Shown here one piece after another: positions 17,047 through 25,135 of a stretch of DNA of 63,959 nucleotides. The notes beneath the pieces are model-generated. The model was not told where the DNA came from. It did not search any database and saw only the letters and a program-made list of their open reading frames with translations. A program made the translations under genes and the position numbers. Source of the DNA: Deltaproteobacteria bacterium (GTDB lineage Bacteria; Myxococcota; Myxococcia; Myxococcales; 40CM-4-68-19). Position 1 is the stretch's first letter, and every line of letters starts with the position of its first letter. The stretch covers positions 1-63,959 of the forward strand of contig JANYKT010000089.1 in NCBI GenBank assembly GCA_025358085.1. The letters are read 5' to 3'.

Positions 17047-18032
17047 GGCTACGGGCGCTGGCGGCGCTGCTGGTCGTGGCGGCCTCGTGCCGCTCGACCC
17101 GTCCTTCGCCGTCGCCACCACCTCCGCACCCACCGAGTGAGCGGGTAGAGGATGGTGCTTCCAACGACGGCGGAACCGGCGTTGAGCCTTACCTTCACCG
17201 CGTCGACAGGCCCGACGCCGGACCGCTAATACAGACTGCGACGGACGGCGGCGCGTCCGAGCCGCTGACTCAAATCGATGCAGCATTCGCGCGCGGGGAC
17301 ACCGAGCAGGCCATCGCCGCTTGCGAGAACGAGGCACTCACCGCCACCGCTCCCGCCGCGTTGCTGCTACGTGCCGCGCGCGCGCGCAAGCAGCGTGTCG
17401 CCGCGGCGCTCGCCGATCCAGACGGGGCAGGAAAGCTACCGTCCGTGGCGCGCGATGCGGAGGCCTGCGCAGCGGACGCGCGCCGCGCCTGGAGCGCAGA
17501 ATACCCCATCGCCGGTGCCCAGGTGGACGGCACGCATCCAGCGGCCGAAGTCTACGGACTGGTGGGGCTTGCAGGCGCCGAGGCGCTGTATCTCGAGGCG
17601 GTCTGCTCGGCAGGCTGGGCGCGGACGCAGGGCTTCACCCAACTGGTGGAGCGCCGCCTCGAACTGATTGAAGAACTCCGGCGGGCCTTGCAGCTCGCGC
17701 CCGCGCTGGACAGCGCTGGCCCCGACCGTGAACTGGGGGCGCTCTTCTGCGCTCTGCCGTCGTACGCGGGCGGTGATCTGACCTTGGCGCGTCACCATTT
17801 CGAGGCGGCCACGGCTCGGGCGCCCGACGCGGCCGCAAACCATCTGGAGTTCGCGCGCACCGTCGCGGTCAAGGCGCAGGATCGAGAGCTTTTCGAGACG
17901 CAGCTCAAGCTGGCAGCGGTCGGGGCGGATCCGGCTGCAGCAGCCCAGGCTGCCGGACTTCTGGCTCGCGAGGAAGATCTCTTCGGTCCCGCCGAGGCTG
18001 CGCAGCCGACGCCGGGCGGACCCCAGAAGTGA
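17043..18032 (+). CDS. Lipoprotein with helical repeats (TatT-like)
   Basis: A 329-residue predicted lipoprotein: signal peptide with lipobox VAASC (Cys16), a Pro/Ser-rich linker, then an Ala-rich helical region with repeats resembling TPR or the TRAP-transporter T-component (TatT) fold, including LELIEELRRALQLAP and GDLTLARHHFEAATARAP. GTG start overlaps the stop codon of the MaoC gene, so it is translated with that operon. A role in the envelope, possibly protein-protein scaffolding, is inferred. The link with the hydratases is unexplained. Confidence 0.75.
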   Translation: MRLRALAALLVVAASCRSTRPSPSPPPPHPPSERVEDGASNDGGTGVEPYLHRVDRPDAGPLIQTATDGGASEPLTQIDAAFARGDTEQAIAACENEALTATAPAALLLRAARARKQRVAAALADPDGAGKLPSVARDAEACAADARRAWSAEYPIAGAQVDGTHPAAEVYGLVGLAGAEALYLEAVCSAGWARTQGFTQLVERRLELIEELRRALQLAPALDSAGPDRELGALFCALPSYAGGDLTLARHHFEAATARAPDAAANHLEFARTVAVKAQDRELFETQLKLAAVGADPAAAAQAAGLLAREEDLFGPAEAAQPTPGGPQK

Positions 18033-18035
18033 TTG

Positions 18036-18749
18036 CTATTCGGGCAGTGGCTCGAAGTGGAACGAGACCGCCAGGCTGATGCTGTACAGGGCCAGGTTTC
18101 CCTTGCCTCCGATGGGGATTGCACCGCCCTGATCGCGCTTGTCGAAGTTCACAAAATATCGCATCGGGTCGATGAAGAACGCGCGCGGCGTGAGTCCCAG
18201 GCTGATCCACTTCGCGGGGTAAAGCTCCAGCGTGGCGCCCGCCTCGACCGCTACGCCATCGAAGCCGCGCGCGGTGTTCTCCAGCTTGACGGTCGGGTCC
18301 TGCCCTTTGCTCGCGTCGCCGTGAATCCCATTTCCGCCGGTGAGGACGTAGTCCATGCCGCCGAGAAAAGACAAGTCGAACTGTCGATTCGGGCGCAGCA
18401 GACCCTGCAACGGAAACCAGCGCACCGCTCCCCCGAAGACGCTGGCGCTGCCTCGCGTATCGGCAAGCACGTCGTACGGCGAGATCATCGCCTGCGCCTC
18501 GAAGGCGACGTGACCGCCGAGGTTGTATCCAAGGTGCAGCCCGAAGAGCGGGCCGTCCTTCAGCTGCCGATCAACGAGCAGGTCCACGTTCGAGAACCCG
18601 CGGTCGGTGCCGACCTGTCCCTGCAGGCGCTTGCGGAAGTCGTCGCGGCTCCAGAGCGCGTAGCCGCCGTCCAGGGTGATGTAGACGCCTTCGCTGGCGC
18701 GCGCTGCGACCGGCAGGAGAAGGAAAAGGGCGAGAGCAAGTCGGCGCAT
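18036..18749 (-). CDS. Outer-membrane beta-barrel protein
   Basis: A 237-residue exported protein: signal peptide (about 1-19, cleavage after ARA) and a series of amphipathic strands of alternating polarity, for example VYITLDGGYALWS, GPLFGLHLGYNLG, HVAFEAQAMIS, GVAVEAGATLELYP and the terminal strand SISLAVSFHFEPLPE. This resembles eight-stranded OmpA-like or OmpW-like barrels. Specific function is unknown. It converges with the lipoprotein gene of the preceding operon (3-bp gap). Confidence 0.75.
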   Translation of the reverse strand: MRRLALALFLLLPVAARASEGVYITLDGGYALWSRDDFRKRLQGQVGTDRGFSNVDLLVDRQLKDGPLFGLHLGYNLGGHVAFEAQAMISPYDVLADTRGSASVFGGAVRWFPLQGLLRPNRQFDLSFLGGMDYVLTGGNGIHGDASKGQDPTVKLENTARGFDGVAVEAGATLELYPAKWISLGLTPRAFFIDPMRYFVNFDKRDQGGAIPIGGKGNLALYSISLAVSFHFEPLPE

Positions 18750-18938
18750 GGTCGCACTCTACCGAATTGATCGCGGGGCGCAATCTCTGCAATCGACAGT
18801 TGCCTCAAGGTTGGCTGCTTGACCGACCTGATGCAGGCGCGCCTTTCCTTGCGAGATTCTGTGCCGGCGCGAGGTGGAAGCGCCGGGGCGAGCAAAAGTC
18901 GGCATCCTGCGCGCTCTTGAAGTCTCCTCGGTGGGCGA

Positions 18939-18969
18939 GCGGCGCGGACCGGTCTTGGTACCGCGCCGC
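18939..18969. other. GC-rich hairpin downstream of the large lipoprotein gene
   Basis: GCGGCGCGG (18939-18947) and CCGCGCCGC (18961-18969) form a perfect 9-bp stem with a 13-base loop, 23 bp after the stop codon of the minus-strand lipoprotein gene. No T tract follows on the minus strand, so it could be a stabilising 3' hairpin or a weak terminator. The rest of the 242-bp gap (18750-18991) shows nothing else. Confidence 0.4.
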
Positions 18970-18991
18970 CCTCGGGGAGGCAACCGACGAG

Positions 18992-21160
18992 CTATTGCGC
19001 CGGCCGCTGCGCTTCGAATGCGCCCGGCAGCTTATCGATGAACTTGAAGAAGAAGTCGCCTTCCCACCATCCGTCGCGTGCCTTGACGTTCTTCGCGAGG
19101 TCGCGCTCGAAAGTGTCGTTGCCCAGCTGGTCCGCGCACAGCGCGCCCGGCTCAATGTCGGGGCAGAACGACGTGTCGCTGCCCGCGTGGATGGTGGCGT
19201 GGCCTTGGAAGTCCAGCGCATCGGCCTTGATGGGCCACGCATTCGCCAGCAGGCCGGTGATCGTCTGGCCGAGCGTGGTGACGACGGTGTCGCAGATCTG
19301 TTCGCCGGTGCCCGCGTCGATGATTCCGTTCGTCAGATTGGAAATATCCCGACCGAGCTGCGGGCAGTCGATGAGGCAGGGCTGGCCCTTTTGGCAGTCG
19401 GTTGCTTCATCGATGCAGTGATAGGGCGTGGTGAGGGCAATGATGTAGTCGACGATGATGAGGATGACCTTGCCCATCTTCAGGCTCACCCGGCGCTGAT
19501 CGATGTTGATGGTGTAGGGAGATGCGGTGCCGGTGACGGTTCCCGTGAAGGGGTCGACCTGGACCGTGATGGACGGGAGCGCCTGTCCCTTGCACTGGCC
19601 GTTGTCGGACGGATTCGAAGCGTCGGTGGTTGCGAGATCGATGCGCGCGCAGGCAGGGGGCACGTCGACGTCGCCGCCGATGTTGTCACCGCAGAGTGGC
19701 AGCCAATAGAACACCAGGCTGGTCCAGACCTCGGTTCCCTTGATGTGCGCGCTATCGAAAAGATTGGTGATTCGCATCGAGCCTTCGCCGCGCAGGTTGC
19801 TGAGGACGACGCCGAGATCGTCACCGAGGTGAATCAAGGTCTGCAGCCAGCCAGGAATGTAGTTGCGCAGGATTGGCCCGAGGACCCTGTTGATCAGAGC
19901 GTCGACCCAGCCAATGCCGGTGATGGCGAGCTTGCCCAGCAAAGCCTGGTCCAGATAGCGGAGCGCATCGAAGATGGTTCGGACCGTGCCCGGCAGCGCG
20001 TCCCGGATGCTGAAGATGTGCTTGGTGGTCCACACGCCGCTGACGTCCGGGGTGGCCGCCGCCGGTGCCTGGCAGACACCCTGGCCGCAGGACGCGCCCG
20101 CCGGCAACACGCAGGTCTGGCCAGCGGGACACGCGGCGGGGCACAGGTCCCGGCATGAGGTGCCGTCGCAGCATTGTCCCGGGGCGCAGGTCGGCGCCTT
20201 CGGATTGCAGCTGTTGTTTGGCGGTGGTTGGCACACTCCGCCGACGCACTGGTATCCATTCGGGCAAGCGTTATCGCTCCCGGCGCCACAGCCGTTACCG
20301 CCGCCGCCGCCATCGGCGCAGTGACCGCCGACGCAGGTCTGGCCGGGCTTGCATTGCGGGTCGCCGGGCCCTCCGCAGGTCGCGGTGGAGTAGGCCTGAA
20401 CTGCGACGACGAAGTTGACCGCGGTGCCGCCACCTTCGGACTGGCCGACCACGAGCAGATTCGCTTCGGGCGACGAAGTACTGACCAGGAACACCTGGGC
20501 TTCGCCGCCGGCGGCGGTGACCGCCGTGGTGCTGCGGCTGGTGGCCCCGCTCCCACTCCAGCCAGCCTGAGCGATGGCGGGCAGGGTGAAGTTCAGCGTG
20601 TCACCTGCGATAGGCGCGCCGGTGTCCTGGTCGAGCTCCCGGACCTTCAGCCCGTAGCTCGATGCGATGTACATGGAGACGGTGGCGTTCTGTCCGTCGG
20701 TCACCTGCGTTCCCGGTGCCCCCACGATTTGGAGCAGGCGCCGGATGGGAATGATGTTGAGGCTGAAGGCGACCGGCGACGCGCTGTAAATGGGTGCGGT
20801 CGCAACCAGCTTGAAGTTGGGCTTGCTGTTCGCGTTCGGGCCCGCGGTGAAGTGCGCGGTGGCAATGCCGTTGATGTCAGTGACCAGGTCGGAGCCGTCT
20901 TCGAGCGCGGAGCCCGCGGAGTCGCCATCCTCGAAGTCGAAGTGGACGGCCGCATGAGCGACCGGGCCGACCTGATCCTGGGCGAGCACCACCTGGAGGC
21001 TGCGCTTCTCGCCCGGGTGAAGCTGGAGATTGGCGCTGCCGATCAATGTCAGCGCATAGCTGCCGCTGCCACCATCTGGCGAGGATTGACTGCGCTGGCC
21101 ACCACAGGCAGCGAGCAAGAGGCACAACGTGACGACAAGCGACCTCTTGGAGGCAAGCAT
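18992..21160 (-). CDS. Large Cys-rich secreted lipoprotein
   Basis: A 722-residue lipoprotein with lipobox LLAAC (Cys19). After it come two Ig-like beta regions (about 35-245) resembling bacterial Ig (Big-1) modules, with GIATAHFTAGPNA as a typical strand. Next, a Gly/Pro-rich Cys module (about 255-355) repeats CxPGQTCVGGxC-like patterns, common in myxobacterial surface proteins. The C-terminal half (about 360-722) is an unassigned domain with several more Cys. It is probably an outer-membrane lipoprotein acting at the cell surface. Function unknown; no obvious partner in the flanking genes. Confidence 0.8.
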   Translation of the reverse strand: MLASKRSLVVTLCLLLAACGGQRSQSSPDGGSGSYALTLIGSANLQLHPGEKRSLQVVLAQDQVGPVAHAAVHFDFEDGDSAGSALEDGSDLVTDINGIATAHFTAGPNANSKPNFKLVATAPIYSASPVAFSLNIIPIRRLLQIVGAPGTQVTDGQNATVSMYIASSYGLKVRELDQDTGAPIAGDTLNFTLPAIAQAGWSGSGATSRSTTAVTAAGGEAQVFLVSTSSPEANLLVVGQSEGGGTAVNFVVAVQAYSTATCGGPGDPQCKPGQTCVGGHCADGGGGGNGCGAGSDNACPNGYQCVGGVCQPPPNNSCNPKAPTCAPGQCCDGTSCRDLCPAACPAGQTCVLPAGASCGQGVCQAPAAATPDVSGVWTTKHIFSIRDALPGTVRTIFDALRYLDQALLGKLAITGIGWVDALINRVLGPILRNYIPGWLQTLIHLGDDLGVVLSNLRGEGSMRITNLFDSAHIKGTEVWTSLVFYWLPLCGDNIGGDVDVPPACARIDLATTDASNPSDNGQCKGQALPSITVQVDPFTGTVTGTASPYTINIDQRRVSLKMGKVILIIVDYIIALTTPYHCIDEATDCQKGQPCLIDCPQLGRDISNLTNGIIDAGTGEQICDTVVTTLGQTITGLLANAWPIKADALDFQGHATIHAGSDTSFCPDIEPGALCADQLGNDTFERDLAKNVKARDGWWEGDFFFKFIDKLPGAFEAQRPAQ

Positions 21161-21270
21161 GAGACCTCGGGGGCAGCGTACCGGTCCATCCTACTGAAGG
21201 GGGGCGGGGGAGCTATCGGATGATCGGATGACATCGTGGCGCGCCACGACGCGGAAGAAGGAGCGCGCGG

Positions 21271-21978
21271 CTACTTCCGCACGGCGCGCGCCATCGCCCG
21301 CCACAGCGCGGTCCAAAGGATTGCTTCCCGCGGAGTGAGCCTGGCGCGCTCGAGGGATCGCGAGAGCCGCCGTCGCGCTCCCGGCTTCCCGATGGCTCCC
21401 ACCGCCTCGGCCAGCGCGCGGTCCACGGCCGCCAGGGCAGCGGGGTCCGCTTCCTCGGCACTCGCCCGCACCGATGCATTGCTGAACGGCACCGCCGCGC
21501 GCAGCTCGTGCGCGTAGATGGCGACGGCCTGCGCGAGATTCCAGGACGGCTGCTCTGGCGCGCTGGGGATCGCCGACAAGAAGTCGACCCGATTCACCTC
21601 GGCGGCGGTGAGGCCGCTGCGCTCGTCGCCGAACACCACGGCGACCATCCCGTGCGCCGCCGCTAGCCGTTCCGCAGCTTCGCGCGGACTCAGGAGCGGC
21701 CGCTCGGATCGAGGCCGCGCCGTGGTCCCCACTGAGAGAACGCAGCCCTCGAGAGCTTCATCCAGAGTCCGGGTGATGAGCGGCCGGGCCAGCAGATCTT
21801 CGGCGTGCACCGCCAGCGACCGGGCTGCTTCGAAGTCGAGCGTCTGCGGGTCTACCAGCGCCCACGACGGCACGCCAGCGCACTTGAGCGCCCGAGCCGC
21901 CGCGCCCAGATTCTGCGGATTGCGCGGCCGGCAGAGCACGAACCGCGCCTGGAGCAGAGGTCCCGCGCGCCCTCTCAC
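21271..21978 (-). CDS. TrmJ-like SpoU RNA 2'-O-methyltransferase
   Basis: A 235-residue SPOUT methyltransferase. The N-terminal LCRPRNPQNLGAAARALKCAG is the signature of TrmH/TrmJ enzymes, followed by AVVFGDERSGL (SAM knot) and the third motif AEQPSWNLAQAVAIYAHEL-like segment (here APEQPSWNLAQAVAIYAHEL). TrmJ methylates the 2'-hydroxyl of tRNA position 32; orthology is likely but not proven. The start may lie a few codons later. It ends 4 bp upstream of the next minus-strand gene start, so the two are probably cotranscribed. Confidence 0.87.
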   Translation of the reverse strand: MRGRAGPLLQARFVLCRPRNPQNLGAAARALKCAGVPSWALVDPQTLDFEAARSLAVHAEDLLARPLITRTLDEALEGCVLSVGTTARPRSERPLLSPREAAERLAAAHGMVAVVFGDERSGLTAAEVNRVDFLSAIPSAPEQPSWNLAQAVAIYAHELRAAVPFSNASVRASAEEADPAALAAVDRALAEAVGAIGKPGARRRLSRSLERARLTPREAILWTALWRAMARAVRK

Positions 21979-21982
21979 GGCC

Positions 21983-22438
21983 TTACAGCCCGGCGGCGAT
22001 CTTCCAGACGCCGTCCGCGTTCTCGAACTTCATCCTGGCGTCGTCGCTTTGCGCGGGCTCCCACTTCTCGCTGCCGTCCGGCAATTTCACCGCGTAGCGC
22101 AGCACCTGGAAGTAGTCGATGTTGGCCTTCGGACCGTCCACCTTGACCTCCTTGATGGTGAACTCGAGCCGCACGCCCGTCAGCTTGCTCAGGTCCGCCG
22201 GCAGCTCTTTCTGCAAGTCCGCGTAGTCGATGGGACGATTCACCCGCGAGGTGTCGTAGTAGTCCTTCGCCGCCAGCGCCAGCACCGCGGTGGCATTCCG
22301 CTCCTCCATGCCCTCCTTGTATTGATTGAGCACATTCAGCACCGCGCGCGTCTGCGGGTCGTCGGGGATGTTGGTCCCCGGGATCATGTTGTGGGAGCAA
22401 GCCGCGAGGAGGAGCGAGAGCGCGAGGAGGTTTCGCAT
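21983..22438 (-). CDS. Small lipoprotein, NTF2-like fold possible
   Basis: A 151-residue lipoprotein: signal peptide LLALSLLLAAC with the lipobox Cys near residue 14, followed by a compact domain with an N-terminal helix (RAVLNVLNQYKEGMEERNATAVLALAAKDYYD) and later beta strands ending DGVWKIAAGL. The pattern resembles SnoaL/NTF2-like ligand-binding proteins, but this is only a fold-level impression. The ATG at 22438 is preferred; a TTG three codons upstream is possible. Upstream partner of the RNA methyltransferase gene and divergent from the Rieske gene. Confidence 0.7.
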   Translation of the reverse strand: MRNLLALSLLLAACSHNMIPGTNIPDDPQTRAVLNVLNQYKEGMEERNATAVLALAAKDYYDTSRVNRPIDYADLQKELPADLSKLTGVRLEFTIKEVKVDGPKANIDYFQVLRYAVKLPDGSEKWEPAQSDDARMKFENADGVWKIAAGL

Positions 22439-22499
22439 CGGTGGCAAACATGTAAGAGCAATCTAACGTCAGGTCAACACCACGTGATAGCGAGAGCGG

Positions 22500-22829
22500 G
22501 TGGTGGATGACAACTGGATCGACGTCGGCCCGGCCGACCTGACCGCGGGCGAACTTCGCGGCCTCGAGATCGGAGAGAGGCTGGTGCTGCTCGCCTGTCA
22601 CAATGACCAGGTCTCGGCGATGGACGACTCGTGCAACCATGCCGGCTGTCTTCTCTCGGGTGGCTGGATCGACGAGCGCAAGAGCGCGGTGGTCTGCCCC
22701 TGCCACGAGTACGCCTTCGAGCTGGGCTCGGGCCGCAACGTGACCTTCCCCAGGCTGTGCGCGGACCAGCAGGCGTTCCGGGTGCGGGTCGAAAGCGGCC
22801 GTGTGATGCTTCGACTTCCGGAGACCTGA
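22500..22829 (+). CDS. Rieske [2Fe-2S] ferredoxin-like protein
   Basis: A 109-residue soluble electron carrier with a complete Rieske site: CNH (Cys45, His47) and CPCH (Cys66, His69) bind the 2Fe-2S cluster. The surrounding NHAGCLLSGG and CPCHEYAFELGSG are typical of NirD-like and dioxygenase-type ferredoxins. There is no signal peptide or anchor. The stop overlaps the start of moaB (TGATG), so these two are cotranslated; with the molybdoenzyme operon nearby, this protein could be an electron donor or acceptor, but that is a guess. Confidence 0.9.
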   Translation: MVDDNWIDVGPADLTAGELRGLEIGERLVLLACHNDQVSAMDDSCNHAGCLLSGGWIDERKSAVVCPCHEYAFELGSGRNVTFPRLCADQQAFRVRVESGRVMLRLPET

Positions 22830-23377
22830 TGGCCCACGACGACCCGCACCACCCGCACGAGCACTCCCACGGGCACATTCCACACGAGCACAAGGCGCGG
22901 GCGCCGGCTTACGCCAAGGTCTTCGTGGTCACCTGCTCGGACTCGCGCTCCGAGGCCACCGACGAGAGCGGCCGATTCATCCGCGCCCGGCTCGCCGACC
23001 TGGGACACGTCCACGCAGGTTCGGTGATCGTCCGCGACGAGCCGGCATTGATTGTCGAAACTTTATCGAAAGCGCGGGTGGCCGGAGCGCAGGTGGTGCT
23101 GGTCACCGGAGGCACCGGGCTCTCCTCGCGCGACAGCACCTTCGAGGCGCTGCAGGGCTGCATCGAGCGGCCGTTGCCCGGCTTCGGCGAGCTCTTCCGC
23201 TCGCTCTCGTTCGCCGAAATCGGCAGCGCCGCCATGCTCTCGCGCGCCGTCGCCGGCGTCACCCGGGAGGGCCTGATCGTCTTCGCCATGCCCGGCAGCC
23301 CCGGGGCCGTACGGCTTGCCTGCGAGAAGTTGATCTTCCCCGAGCTCACGCACCTGCTGGAAGAGCTGCTGCGGTGA
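22829..23377 (+). CDS. moaB: Molybdopterin biosynthesis protein MoaB, His-rich N terminus
   Basis: A 182-residue MoaB/MogA-type protein that adenylates molybdopterin during molybdenum-cofactor synthesis. Family motifs are seen in order: VVTCSDSRSEATDESG, LVTGGTGLSSRD, and AVAGVTREGLIVFAMPGSPGAVRLA. Unusually, the first 21 residues contain ten His (HHPHEHSHGHIPHEH), a likely metal-binding tag. It overlaps the Rieske gene upstream and the DUF2400 gene downstream, and sits 1.2 kb before a molybdoenzyme operon, so it may supply cofactor to that enzyme. Confidence 0.92.
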   Translation: MAHDDPHHPHEHSHGHIPHEHKARAPAYAKVFVVTCSDSRSEATDESGRFIRARLADLGHVHAGSVIVRDEPALIVETLSKARVAGAQVVLVTGGTGLSSRDSTFEALQGCIERPLPGFGELFRSLSFAEIGSAAMLSRAVAGVTREGLIVFAMPGSPGAVRLACEKLIFPELTHLLEELLR

Positions 23378-24234
23378 AACGCGAGCTGGTGCTGCCGGCG
23401 CTCGAGGGGCTTCTGTCAGCAACCGACGCGCCCGCCCGGGTGCGCGGCGATCCCGTCGAGCTGCCGCATCGCTACCGCGACCCGCTCGACATCGAGGTCA
23501 GCGCGCTCTTGTCGGCCTCGCTCGCCTACGGCCGCGTGGACCTCTTCAAGCCGCGCCTGACCGCCCTGCTGGAGGGCCTCGGGACCTCGCCGGCCGCGGT
23601 CGCGCGCGATTCCACGCCGCGCCAGCTGCTCGCGCTGACCGACGGCTTCTCCTACCGGATGACCGACGGCCGCGACGTGGCCTGCCTGCTCTATGGCATC
23701 GGTGCCGTCCTGCGCGCGCACGGGTCGCTGGGCGCACGCTTTACCGATCATTATCGAAAGTTATCGAATCTGCGCGATGCGCTGGGGGGCCTGGTGGACG
23801 ACCTTTGTGCGCCCGATTTAACCCCCCTCACCGGCGTGCGCCTTCCGTCCCGGCGGCTCAAGCATCTGATTCCAAATCCAAGCCGCGGCAGCGCCTGCAA
23901 GCGGCTCAATCTCTTTCTGCGCTGGATGATTCGCGGCCCCGACGGCGTCGACTTCGGCCTCTGGCGCGACATCCCCAAGAGCGCGCTGGTGATTCCCCTC
24001 GATACACACGTGCATCGCATCGGCCGCTTCATCGGGCTCACGCGCCGCAAGGACCTGTCCTGGCTGACCGCCGAGGACGTGACCAAACGCCTGCGCCTGC
24101 TCGACCGGGCGGATCCGGTCCGCTTCGACTTCGCCCTCTCGCATCTGGGCATCAGCGGCAGCTGCCCCTCCCGCCGCGACCCCATCAAGTGCAGTGGCTG
24201 TCCGCTGCAACCCATCTGCCGCCATTGGACTTGA
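23374..24234 (+). CDS. TIGR02757/DUF2400 family protein
   Basis: A 286-residue protein of the uncharacterised TIGR02757 family, common in Bacteroidetes and Deltaproteobacteria-related groups. The fold is all-helical, and the C terminus has SCPSRRDPIKCSGCPLQPIC, a C-x8-C-x2-C-x5-C pattern like the iron-sulfur cluster loop of HhH-GPD DNA glycosylases. The central PLDTHVHRIGRF also looks glycosylase-like. A nucleic-acid role is thus plausible but not shown. GTG start overlaps the moaB stop (GTGA). Confidence 0.82.
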   Translation: MKRELVLPALEGLLSATDAPARVRGDPVELPHRYRDPLDIEVSALLSASLAYGRVDLFKPRLTALLEGLGTSPAAVARDSTPRQLLALTDGFSYRMTDGRDVACLLYGIGAVLRAHGSLGARFTDHYRKLSNLRDALGGLVDDLCAPDLTPLTGVRLPSRRLKHLIPNPSRGSACKRLNLFLRWMIRGPDGVDFGLWRDIPKSALVIPLDTHVHRIGRFIGLTRRKDLSWLTAEDVTKRLRLLDRADPVRFDFALSHLGISGSCPSRRDPIKCSGCPLQPICRHWT

Positions 24235-24239
24235 GGGGT

Positions 24240-24434
24240 CTATTTCTCTTCGCGGTCGCGGCGGGCTTGCGATTCTTCGTCCATGAATGGATTGCGGGGG
24301 CGCTGTGCTTTCGGCGGCTCATCCGTCGGTAGTGGCCGCCGGGCCACGCTGCCCGCGGGCGTGATCTTGTTCGTCAACTCCGCTCCTCGACCGTCGACGC
24401 CGCCTCGAAGAAGTCCCTTCTCTTGCTCAGCCAC
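24240..24434 (-). CDS. Small hydrophilic protein, unknown
   Basis: A 64-residue charged protein with no Cys, beginning (GTG) AEQEKGLLRGG and ending NPFMDEESQARRDREEK. The start is well supported by AAGGAG seven bases upstream; longer upstream reading is not. It ends 5 bp from the convergent DUF2400 stop and is divergent from hcrC. It is probably disordered. No family recognised. Confidence 0.6.
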   Translation of the reverse strand: MAEQEKGLLRGGVDGRGAELTNKITPAGSVARRPLPTDEPPKAQRPRNPFMDEESQARRDREEK

Positions 24435-24523
24435 GCTCTGCTCCTTTCGCCGTGAGCTGCAAAGCTTGAGCAGCCACCGTGCGGCAGGCAACCAGCAGGC
24501 AGGCGTGCGCCAGCGCAACCAGA

Positions 24524-24551
24524 TTGCGCGCCTGCTTTGCTGCGCTATAAG
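24524..24551 (+). promoter_or_regulatory. Candidate hcrCAB promoter giving a leaderless mRNA
   Basis: TTGCGC (24524-24529) and TATAAG (24546-24551) are separated by 16 bp. The -10 box ends 8 bp before the GTG start codon at 24560, so a normal start site would fall at or within a few bases of the codon. No ribosome-binding site precedes the GTG, which agrees with leaderless translation. Confidence 0.5.
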
Positions 24552-24559
24552 AGCGCGCC

Positions 24560-25135
24560 GTGTCCGACTCCGTGCTCATCCGGCTCTTCGTCAATGGCGA
24601 GGAGCACGCTCTCGCCGCGCCGCCGCAGCGCACGCTGCTCGAAGCGCTGCGCTACGACCTGCAGCTCACCGGCTCGAAGCAAGGCTGCGACAAGGGCGAC
24701 TGCGGCGCTTGCACGGTGCTGGTGCGCGAGCGGTCGGCAACCGGCCGCGGCGAGCCGATCCTCGCCTGCATCACGCTCGCGCAGGACGCGCAGGACCTCG
24801 CCATCATCACCATCGAGGGTCTCGCGACTCCGGCCGGCCTCGATCCGATCCAGCAGGCCTTCGCCGATTGCGGCGCGCTCCAGTGCGGGTTCTGCCAGCC
24901 CGGAATGATGTTGAGCGCGCGGGCGCTGCTCGACCGCTGCGAAAGGCCTTCGCTGCCGCAGATCCAGGACGCCTTGAGTGGCAACCTCTGCCGCTGCACG
25001 GGCTACACCAAGATCTATGAAGCCATCCAGGTCGCCGCCGGGCTGCGCGAGCCGTCGTCGCGGGCGCCGGTGAGCTCCGAGAAAGCCCTGCCCAGCGACC
25101 AGGTCGCCTACGCAGTGAAGGAGCTCTTGCCATGA
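24560..25135 (+). CDS. hcrC: 4-hydroxybenzoyl-CoA reductase-type small subunit, 2x[2Fe-2S]
   Basis: Iron-sulfur subunit of a xanthine-oxidase-family molybdoenzyme. In 191 residues it carries a plant-ferredoxin-type cluster (CDKGDCGACTVLV with a downstream Cys in ILACITLA) and a second cluster domain (LQCGFCQPGMM ... GNLCRCTGYTKI). These two clusters pass electrons between the flavin and molybdenum sites. The subunit order C-A-B and the features of the two partner genes support the hydroxybenzoyl-CoA reductase assignment; gene symbol given by analogy. C-terminal 30 residues are an extra tail. Stop overlaps the next start (ATGA). Confidence 0.85.
   Translation: MSDSVLIRLFVNGEEHALAAPPQRTLLEALRYDLQLTGSKQGCDKGDCGACTVLVRERSATGRGEPILACITLAQDAQDLAIITIEGLATPAGLDPIQQAFADCGALQCGFCQPGMMLSARALLDRCERPSLPQIQDALSGNLCRCTGYTKIYEAIQVAAGLREPSSRAPVSSEKALPSDQVAYAVKELLP

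Noticed and set aside
21161-21270. Hidden gene between the large lipoprotein and the RNA methyltransferase
   Set aside because: Only 110 bp; short frames have no start signals or recognisable product.
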